The notes under the pieces are model-generated. The model was given only the letters and a program-made list of their open reading frames with translations, made no database searches and was not told the origin of the DNA. Shown here in pieces: positions 58,787 to 64,000 of a stretch of 64,000 bases of DNA. Each line of letters opens with the position of its first letter. The first letter of the stretch is position 1. This DNA is from Muribaculaceae bacterium (lineage in GTDB: Bacteria > Bacteroidota > Bacteroidia > Bacteroidales > Muribaculaceae): assembly GCA_017443765.1 (NCBI GenBank), contig JAFSYB010000054.1:16184-80183 (forward strand), given 5' to 3'. The translations under genes and the position numbers were made by a program.

Positions 58787-60121
58787 TCAACCACCCACCG
58801 AGAGGGTGGTGTAGAACCGTGCGCCGTTGTAGCCGGCACTCAGGGTGACGTAGCCGGTGGTGTTGCCTCCGAACCAGGTGGCCACATCGGCCTCGACACT
58901 GATGGGCGGGCCATACACGGCACACAGGTCGTGATAGAGGCGGTTGTAGCGGCTGCGGTCGGCATAGCCAGTCGAAATGACAAACTGTGCGTTGGCCAGC
59001 CGGCCATAGGTGTCGTAGCAGAGCATCACATCGGGCCACATCAGGTTGAGCATACGCACATCGCGCAGGTAGACCACATCGTTGCTGTAACCGTCGATAT
59101 AGTAGCCATTGCTGTAGAGGTGGTTGAGCGAGAGGTCGAAAGTGATACCCCAAGTGAGCCCCAGAATACGGTCAATGACCGGTGCGCCGGCGTAGGGGCG
59201 GTAGTGCGCGGGCACCACGGGGCGGTAGTAGCGCAGGGGAGCGGGACGGTAGGGTCGCTCGGGCGGAGGCAGAGGCCGACCGCGCCAGTTGCCGTGCGCG
59301 TAGTTGCTGCTGTAATGGTCACGATAAGGGTTGTCGTGCGGATTGGCGCGCGGCGGGCGGTTGTTGCCGTGGCCGCGGTTGTCGCCATAGCCGCCGCGGT
59401 CACCACGCGGGCGGTTGTTGTCGTAACCGCTGCGGTCGTTGCCACGCTTGCTGTCGCCGCCGGGTTGCGTATTGTCGCCACGACGGCTATTGCGTGCGCT
59501 GCCGCTCACGGTGCCACCGTCACTGCCTCCACGGGGTGGGGTCACGTTGCCGCCGCCATTGACTCCACGAGGCGAGGTCACGTTGCCGCTGCCGCCATTG
59601 CCAGGACGACCGGGTGTCACGTTACCGCCGCCACTGTTGCCGCCACGATTGCGGCCACTTCCCGCATTGCCACCCGACGGGCGATTGTTATCATTGCCCC
59701 GGGTCGTGGGCGAGCTTACTGTGGAGGAGCGCTGCGATGCCGAGCCGGTGGCCGGGCGTGCGGTGACCGTGCTCTGGCGGTCGCTGCCTGCCGGGTGACG
59801 CCCCGTCACCGTGCTTTGGCGGCTCTGCGTGGCCGTGCTCTGGCGGCTCGGCGTGGCCGCGCTCTGGCGGCTCGGCGTGGCCGTGCTCTGGCGGCTCGGC
59901 GTGGCCGCGCTCTGGCGGCTCGGCGTGGCTGCGCTCTGGCGGCTCTGCGTGGTTGCGCTGCTATGATTGCTCGGCCGCTGCTGGGCCGACGACGAGGAAC
60001 TCTGTCCGGTGGTGGGACGCTGACGACCCGATGACATCGATTGTGCCGAGGCGAGCGAAGCACCCATGACCAAACCTGCACTGAGCAGGACGGTCATCAT
60101 CATGTTTCTTGCAGTTTTCAT
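58787..60121 (-). CDS. Secreted low-complexity protein with SRQS repeats
   Basis: A 444-residue exported protein (signal peptide about 1-27, ending ASLASA). The N-terminal third contains tandem SRQSxATP octads (about 56-105). Then a Gly/Asn/Arg-rich disordered region runs to about residue 270. A structured C-terminal domain (about 300-444) starts APVIDRILGLTWGITFDLSL and carries GRLANAQFVISTGYADRSRY and ATWFGGNTTGYVTLSAGYNG. The domain has no family I can name; similar Gly/Asn/Arg-rich exported proteins are widespread in Bacteroidales. The basic low-complexity region could bind nucleic acid, glycans or cell wall. A -7 box TACTTTTG is at 60147-60154. Confidence 0.78.
   Translation of the reverse strand: MKTARNMMMTVLLSAGLVMGASLASAQSMSSGRQRPTTGQSSSSSAQQRPSNHSSATTQSRQSAATPSRQSAATPSRQSTATPSRQSAATPSRQSTATQSRQSTVTGRHPAGSDRQSTVTARPATGSASQRSSTVSSPTTRGNDNNRPSGGNAGSGRNRGGNSGGGNVTPGRPGNGGSGNVTSPRGVNGGGNVTPPRGGSDGGTVSGSARNSRRGDNTQPGGDSKRGNDRSGYDNNRPRGDRGGYGDNRGHGNNRPPRANPHDNPYRDHYSSNYAHGNWRGRPLPPPERPYRPAPLRYYRPVVPAHYRPYAGAPVIDRILGLTWGITFDLSLNHLYSNGYYIDGYSNDVVYLRDVRMLNLMWPDVMLCYDTYGRLANAQFVISTGYADRSRYNRLYHDLCAVYGPPISVEADVATWFGGNTTGYVTLSAGYNGARFYTTLSVGG
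59811..59954. repeat. Six 24-bp tandem repeats inside the SRQS gene
   Basis: Six units of GyGCTyTGGCGGCTCGGCGT plus GGCC follow each other exactly in frame, encoding eight residues each on the minus strand. Differences between units are limited to a few positions, so copy number probably varies between strains. Confidence 0.85.
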
Positions 60122-60249
60122 AACCTCTGTTATTTAAAGGGTGTCACAAAAGTAGTAATTTTTCTCGATTGTTTGTTTTTTAGACGCACAAAAACCGCAC
60201 CTGTTTAACATTGCCCCCTACCCAAAACCGTAAAAATTCGCCCATCACG

Positions 60250-60279
60250 CAAAATCGCCCGATAAACGAGGCGATTTTG
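60250..60279 (-). terminator. Perfect 10-bp hairpin downstream of rnc
   Basis: CAAAATCGCC (60250-60259) and GGCGATTTTG (60270-60279) form a perfect stem about 80 nt after the rnc stop. On the minus strand a T-run comes only 10 nt later, so termination efficiency is uncertain. Confidence 0.5.
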
Positions 60280-60358
60280 TAGATGATTGCAACAGCAGCC
60301 CCAGGACACCATGAATCTGTGACGAATCGCGCGGGAGGCTGATTTGAGCAAGGCGGGT

Positions 60359-61141
60359 TCAGGCATCTTGCTCGGCCGTGCTGATGACCATCGACTGGAA
60401 GCCCAAGTCGCTGCGCAGGCGTTTAAGCGCCTGGCGCGAGGCAGCCTGGTGCGATTCCTTCTTGGTGAAGCCAGTGCCCTCGCCGGCGGTGACGCCACCG
60501 AGCAGCACCCACGACTTGAACACCGGGCTGCCCGTGTCGTCGGTCTGGGTGTCGACAAGGCGGTAATCAATCGCCACTTTGTGCTTCTGCGCCCACTCGA
60601 TGAGCTGCGACTTGTAGTTGCGGTCGGTGCGCACCAGGCGAGGCATGTCGAAATGCGCTTTGATGATTCGGCTCACCACAAAGCGGCTGCACCGCTTGTA
60701 GCCCTGGTCGAGATAAACGGCCCCCACCAGGGCCTCGATGGTGTTTCCGCAGATGTAGCTGTTGTGCGACGAGGTGTGTGTCGAGGAGCGGATATGGGCA
60801 TCGATGTGCAGCTGCCGGCCAATGCGATTCAGGCTCTCGCGCTGCACAATCTTGGCACGTGTGCTGGTGAGGAATCCCTCGTGCTTGCGCGGAAACCGAC
60901 GGTAGAGATAGTCGGCCACCACGGCATCGAGCACAGCATCGCCCAGAAACTCCAGGCGCTCGTTATTAGCCCGGCGGCCATCGGGGAGCTGCACGGGCTT
61001 GCTGCGGTGCACCAGCGCCAGCTTGTACAACTCGATGTGGCGCGGAACATAGCCCGTGACCTGACGAATAAAAGCGCAAAGCTCCTTGTCCTTGCCGAAA
61101 AGGAGCTTCACGCTTGCTATCAGGTCACGCAACATCGACAT
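60359..61141 (-). CDS. rnc: Ribonuclease III
   Basis: RNase III cuts double-stranded RNA in rRNA processing and mRNA turnover. The 260-residue protein has the nuclease domain with the signature NERLEFLGDAVLDAVV (about 60-75) including the metal-binding Glu and Asp, a second acidic site near NTIEALVGAVYLDQGY, and a C-terminal dsRNA-binding domain (about 180-255, SQLIEWAQKHKVAIDYRLVD to GTGFTKKESHQAASRQALKR). Length is on the long side because of the N-terminal 20 residues, usual for Bacteroidetes. ATGs at 61141 and 61135 are both possible. It follows fabF by 41 nt; the acpP-fabF-rnc order is common in this phylum. Confidence 0.94.
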   Translation of the reverse strand: MSMLRDLIASVKLLFGKDKELCAFIRQVTGYVPRHIELYKLALVHRSKPVQLPDGRRANNERLEFLGDAVLDAVVADYLYRRFPRKHEGFLTSTRAKIVQRESLNRIGRQLHIDAHIRSSTHTSSHNSYICGNTIEALVGAVYLDQGYKRCSRFVVSRIIKAHFDMPRLVRTDRNYKSQLIEWAQKHKVAIDYRLVDTQTDDTGSPVFKSWVLLGGVTAGEGTGFTKKESHQAASRQALKRLRSDLGFQSMVISTAEQDA

Positions 61142-61182
61142 GAGGGCTAAAAACCACCCCACTATACACTATCCACCACCCA

Positions 61183-62469
61183 CTAAACACCATTCCACTT
61201 CTTTACAATGATGCTGGCGTTATGTCCGCCAAAGCCGAAGGTGTTGGAGAGGGCGATGTTCACCTGCCGGCGCTGGGCCTTGTTAAAGGTGAAGTTCATC
61301 TTGTAGTCGATTTGCTCATCATCGTCGCCGTCGGCATGGTTGATGGTTGGCGGCACAATGTCGTGCACACAACTCATCACACAGAACAAGGCTTCCATGG
61401 CGCCAGTGGCGCCGAGCATGTGTCCGGTCATCGACTTGGTGGAGCTGATGTTGAGCTTGTAGGCGTGCTCGCCGAAGACTTCCTTGATGGCCATGGCCTC
61501 GCCAATGTCGCCAAGGGGTGTGGAGGTGCCGTGCACATTCACATAGTCCACATCGGCGGGCTGTATGCCGGCATCGTCGATGGCTCGGCGCATGACCAGC
61601 TTGGCGCCGAGAGCCTCGGGGTGCGGCGCGGTGATGTGGTGGGCGTCGGCACTGAGGCCTCCGCCGATGACCTCGGCATAGATTTTGGCACCACGCGCCA
61701 GGGCGTGCTCGAGTTCCTCGAAGACGAGGCACACACTGCCCTCGCCCATGACAAAGCCGTCGCGCGAGGCGCTGAACGGCCGCGAGGCGCCCTTGGGGTC
61801 GTCGTTGCGCGTTGAGATGGCGTGCATGGCGTTGAACCCGCCCACCCCACATGGGAAGATGGGAGCCTCGGAGCCGCCGGTGACAATCGCCGCAGCCTTG
61901 CCCAGACGCACATAGTTGAACGCATCAATCATAGCGTTGGTCGAGGTGGCGCAGGCCGAGACAATGCCGAAATTGGGACCGCGCAGACCGTAACGCATCG
62001 AGATGTGGCCGGCAGCAATGTCGGCAATCATCGTGGGAATGAAGAACGGGCTGAAGCGCGGCCCGTCGGCCTCGCGGCGGGCAAAGTTTCCCGCCTCCAC
62101 CTCAAAGGTGTGCAGGCCGCCGATTCCCGAAGCGAAAATCACGCCCACCTCGTTGCGGTCGATGCCGTCGTCCATGAGCCGGGCATCGAAAATGGCTTGC
62201 CGGGCAGCAGCCAGTGCGTATTGCGAATACAAGTCGGTGCGTCGCACCTCCTTCATCTCGGCACGGTCATCGGGATTGAGCATGGCCATCTTGAGGTCAA
62301 AGTCCTTTACCTCGCAGGCAAACTGCGTTTTATACAGCACCGCATCGAAATGTGTGATGGGGCCGGCTCCGCTTTGGCCGTCGAGGGCGGCCTGCCAGGT
62401 GGTGGCGACATCATTGCCCAGAGGGGTGATGGCCCCCATGCCGGTAACAACCACTCTCTTGAGTTCCAT
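61183..62469 (-). CDS. fabF: 3-oxoacyl-[acyl-carrier-protein] synthase II
   Basis: FabF condenses malonyl-ACP with acyl-ACP in fatty-acid elongation. The 428-residue protein is a canonical KAS II: the catalytic Cys173 in GIVSACATSTNA, the two active-site histidines in VNVHGTSTPLGD (about 313-324) and STKSMTGHMLGATGAMEA (about 345-362), and the C-terminal NTFGFGGHNASIIV loop. It is separated from acpP by 166 nt containing a palindromic repeat, yet is almost certainly read from the acpP promoter. Its partner AcpP is encoded immediately upstream. Confidence 0.96.
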   Translation of the reverse strand: MELKRVVVTGMGAITPLGNDVATTWQAALDGQSGAGPITHFDAVLYKTQFACEVKDFDLKMAMLNPDDRAEMKEVRRTDLYSQYALAAARQAIFDARLMDDGIDRNEVGVIFASGIGGLHTFEVEAGNFARREADGPRFSPFFIPTMIADIAAGHISMRYGLRGPNFGIVSACATSTNAMIDAFNYVRLGKAAAIVTGGSEAPIFPCGVGGFNAMHAISTRNDDPKGASRPFSASRDGFVMGEGSVCLVFEELEHALARGAKIYAEVIGGGLSADAHHITAPHPEALGAKLVMRRAIDDAGIQPADVDYVNVHGTSTPLGDIGEAMAIKEVFGEHAYKLNISSTKSMTGHMLGATGAMEALFCVMSCVHDIVPPTINHADGDDDEQIDYKMNFTFNKAQRRQVNIALSNTFGFGGHNASIIVKKWNGV

Positions 62470-62503
62470 ATCAGTTGTTTATAATGGTTTTACATAAGAA
62501 AAA

Positions 62504-62591
62504 TCACGCAGATTGCGCAGATTGTTCTTCTCGCAGACCCCGCAGAAAAGGATTTCTGTGTCACCTGCCAAACTCTGCGAAATCTGCGTGA
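62504..62591. repeat. CGCAGATT-type palindromic repeat between fabF and acpP
   Basis: TCACGCAGATTGCGCAGATT (62504-62523) is the near inverse of AACTCTGCGAAATCTGCGTGA (62571-62591). CGCAGA hexamers repeat in the loop (62532-62545). It looks like a REP-type element placed inside an essential operon, where it may also adjust acpP against fabF expression by stabilising the acpP 3' end. Confidence 0.7.
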
Positions 62592-62635
62592 ACTACTCTC
62601 GCAAAATTGCGAATAGGGTGAATCGCCTGTTGTGT

Positions 62636-62875
62636 TTATGCTTGAGGAGCGTCCTCAATGAACTTGATGGCCTCGCCCACGGTCTGGATTTTGTTGGCCT
62701 CGTCCTCGGGAATCTTGACACCAAACTCGTTCTCGAGCTGCATCATCAACTCCACGATGTCGAGTGAGTCGGCACCCAGATCCTGCTGGAAGGTTGCGTC
62801 GGGAGTCACCTCGGCTGCATCCACGCCCAGCTTGTCAACAATAATCGATTTCACTTGTTCAGCAATATCTGCCAT
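62636..62875 (-). CDS. acpP: Acyl carrier protein
   Basis: A 79-residue acidic helical carrier for growing acyl chains. The phosphopantetheine attachment serine is Ser37 in [12 protein letters not shown]. Helix 1 ([20 protein letters not shown]) and helix 3/4 ([20 protein letters not shown]) are canonical. The PPTase encoded at 30294 or a separate AcpS would activate it. A TTTACTTTGCA stretch lies near 62938 on the minus strand, but it does not fit the promoter spacing exactly. Confidence 0.97.
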   Translation of the reverse strand: MADIAEQVKSIIVDKLGVDAAEVTPDATFQQDLGADSLDIVELMMQLENEFGVKIPEDEANKIQTVGEAIKFIEDAPQA

Positions 62876-62990
62876 AGTCGTAAAGAATTTAATTTGTTAA
62901 TTTTTTCCTTGTTTCGTTCCCATTAAAAATGAGCGTGCAAAGTAAAGAATTAAAATCGAGATAGTAAAGAAAAACAGCTACAAATTGCTC

Positions 62991-63025
62991 ATCGTTGCGC
63001 ATTTTTAGAAAATGCGCAACGATGT
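62991..63025 (-). terminator. Perfect 16-bp hairpin after the calycin-like gene
   Basis: CATCGTTGCGCATTTT (62991-63006) and AAAATGCGCAACGATG (63010-63025) pair perfectly around a TAG loop. It lies between the stop of the gene at 63081 and acpP. Neither side has a good T-run next to the stem, so it may be a factor-dependent terminator or a repeat. Confidence 0.55.
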
Positions 63026-63080
63026 AAAGGCAATTTTAATTCTTTTTTAAACAGGAGATGCAGTTGCCTGCCCGCGTACC

Positions 63081-63824
63081 TCACTGGTTGAGCAGGATGC
63101 TAATCAGCTCGTTGATGTCGACGATGTCAATGATTTCGTCGCCGCTGGTGAGGTTGCTGCGGTCGCCATAGTAGTCGATAGGCACATTCTCAAGCACCAC
63201 GTTGATCAGGGCGTTGATGTCCTCCACATCCACCACGCCGTCGCCGTTCACGTCGCCGCGCTCGTAGACCACGGGCGGCTCCTCGTTGCTCTCGCCGTTG
63301 AACGTGTTGCGCACGTTCTCGTTGAGCAGCTCCTGCTCAAACATGCCGTACAGGTTCATGGTCACCGTCACACGGGTGTCCATCGTGAGGTTGATGTAGC
63401 GGTAGTTGAAGCGGGCGTTCATGTTGACGGGATACTGCTGCTGGGTAATCATGCTGGTGATGTCGCCAAACATGCCACCGCCAAAGAGGTCGTCCAGCTC
63501 GTCCATGTCAATCAAATCCTCAAGATTCATCTTGGTGCTTCCGCTCACCGTCACATAGCCCTCATCATCAACAGTGCCCACCATGTCGTAGAACGTGACC
63601 GGACCCACATAGTGCGTCTCGCCCATGAGCACAATGGTGTAGTTGGTCACCGTCACGGTGTAGATGTCGGTGCCTTTCTGCTCCACAATCACCTTGGTGT
63701 TTGGCTGCGTGAGCGAGCCCGAGGCACTGTTCACGTTCATCACGCCAATGTAATCGATGGGGGCGGCCATCATCGCCAGCGTGCTGAACGCGGCAAACAA
63801 CATAAGAGATAGTCTTTTCATCAT
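63081..63824 (-). CDS. Secreted calycin-like protein with dockerin-like tail
   Basis: A 247-residue exported protein (signal peptide about 1-21). The body (about 22-170) fits the calycin-like family of Bacteroidales secreted proteins (PF13944), a small beta-barrel seen as YIGVMNVNSASGSLTQPNTK, VTVTNYTIVLMGETHYVGPV and NMNARFNYRYINLTMDTRVT. Calycins bind small hydrophobic ligands, but none is known here. The dockerin-like tail has a standard first repeat (GDVNGDGVVDVEDINALINV) and a degenerate second one (SGDEIIDIVDINELISILLN). The promoter is at 63865-63894. Confidence 0.83.
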   Translation of the reverse strand: MMKRLSLMLFAAFSTLAMMAAPIDYIGVMNVNSASGSLTQPNTKVIVEQKGTDIYTVTVTNYTIVLMGETHYVGPVTFYDMVGTVDDEGYVTVSGSTKMNLEDLIDMDELDDLFGGGMFGDITSMITQQQYPVNMNARFNYRYINLTMDTRVTVTMNLYGMFEQELLNENVRNTFNGESNEEPPVVYERGDVNGDGVVDVEDINALINVVLENVPIDYYGDRSNLTSGDEIIDIVDINELISILLNQ

Positions 63825-63864
63825 AATGATTTCATTTGATTAGGTTGGGATTACAATTTAGCCG

Positions 63865-63894
63865 CAAATATAGCTATATTTTTTCAAACCACAA
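63865..63894 (-). promoter_or_regulatory. Promoter of the calycin-like gene
   Basis: Minus-strand TTG (63894-63892), 19-nt spacer, TATATTTG (63872-63865); the ATG is at 63824. Confidence 0.72.
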
Positions 63895-63923
63895 CCATTT
63901 CGGCGAATAAATTAAAAAGTTTT

Positions 63924-64000
63924 CACACCTGCGCGACGCAGGTGTGACAGGGGGGCGGTTCTTTTGTCACGCTTTTGCAACAAAAGTGTGACAAAAGAAC
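63924..64000. repeat. REP-like double hairpin with GGGGCGGTTCTTTTGTCAC core
   Basis: CACACCTGCG/CGCAGGTGTG (63924-63933, 63937-63946) is followed by ACAGGGGGGCGGTT and a second, longer palindrome: GTTCTTTTGTCAC (63958-63970) with GTGACAAAAGAAC (63988-64000), plus an inner CTTTTG/CAAAAG stem. The sequence resembles the GGGACGGTTCT-type repeats often found with REP-associated tyrosine transposases (RAYT). It is cut off or ends at the window edge. Confidence 0.65.

Noticed and set aside
59811..59954. Regular 24-bp repeats as a CRISPR array
   Set aside because: Units follow each other without spacers and are in frame inside a coding sequence; no cas gene is near.
1..64000. tRNA, rRNA, tmRNA or known riboswitches
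   Set aside because: No cloverleaf with a GTTCRA T-loop, no conserved rRNA segments and no recognised aptamer sequence were found by reading both strands. A covariance-model scan could not be run.

Overview
The window looks like a chromosome segment of a GC-rich member of Bacteroidales, probably near Muribaculaceae or Prevotellaceae. Several sequence features support this. Upstream of twelve transcription units and one small leader RNA there is a TTG, a 19-20 nt spacer and TAnnTTTG, which is the housekeeping promoter architecture of Bacteroidetes. The gene content also fits: GldE beside a phosphopantetheinyl transferase, a PorE-like OmpA lipoprotein, Omp28-type proteins, DUF6029, BspA-type leucine-rich repeat proteins, DUF4491 and GlmU-family proteins. 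No rRNA, tRNA, CRISPR array, prophage or complete insertion sequence was seen.

Layout. 0-2.2 kb: the start of a TPR protein, an exported esterase and tadA. 2.3-9.6 kb: one long leftward operon encoding TolC, MacA, an ABC ATPase, a four-helix-bundle protein, a MacB-type permease, a LytS-type kinase and a LytTR regulator. In front of it sits a separate small transcription unit with its own promoter, a 20-codon ORF and an intrinsic terminator. 10-20.5 kb: YihY, aminopeptidase P, a gamma-carbonic-anhydrase-like protein, two dockerin-tailed secreted proteins, then pyrE, an SRPBCC protein, recX, comF and a glycosyltransferase. 20.5-26.2 kb: a leftward cluster of exported thiol/thioredoxin-fold proteins (TlpA, DUF6029, Omp28 lipoprotein, a dockerin protein, and an Omp28-dockerin protein). 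26.5-34 kb: a decayed outer-membrane barrel, a lipoprotein, an Rpn nuclease, gldE, a PPTase, a C69 dipeptidase and a SEC-C protein. 34-42.5 kb: large secreted proteins and a GlmU-like protein. 42.5-50.7 kb: housekeeping genes (rluA-type, dnaJ, grpE, ispE, ychF, a RecD-like helicase) and a YoeB-type toxin-antitoxin pair. 50.7-58.8 kb: porE, DUF4491, an unknown secreted protein, a giant BspA-like protein and a frameshifted four-helix-bundle gene between two copies of a complex repeat. 58.8-64 kb: a repeat-rich secreted protein, rnc, fabF, acpP and a calycin-like dockerin protein.

Three themes run through the window. First, eight secreted proteins share a two-helix, dockerin-like calcium-loop module (DVNGDGxVDIDDVNxxINIML), seven times at the C terminus and once before a FISUMP domain. 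A ninth copy survives only as a gene relic. No cohesin is visible. Second, the intergenic DNA is full of palindromic elements of several families. Third, the two four-helix-bundle genes both sit between flanking repeats in intergenic positions, which suggests cassette-like movement. The most novel local observations are the leader-peptide/terminator unit before the efflux operon, the repeat-flanked four-helix-bundle cassettes and the exported thiol-protein cluster.
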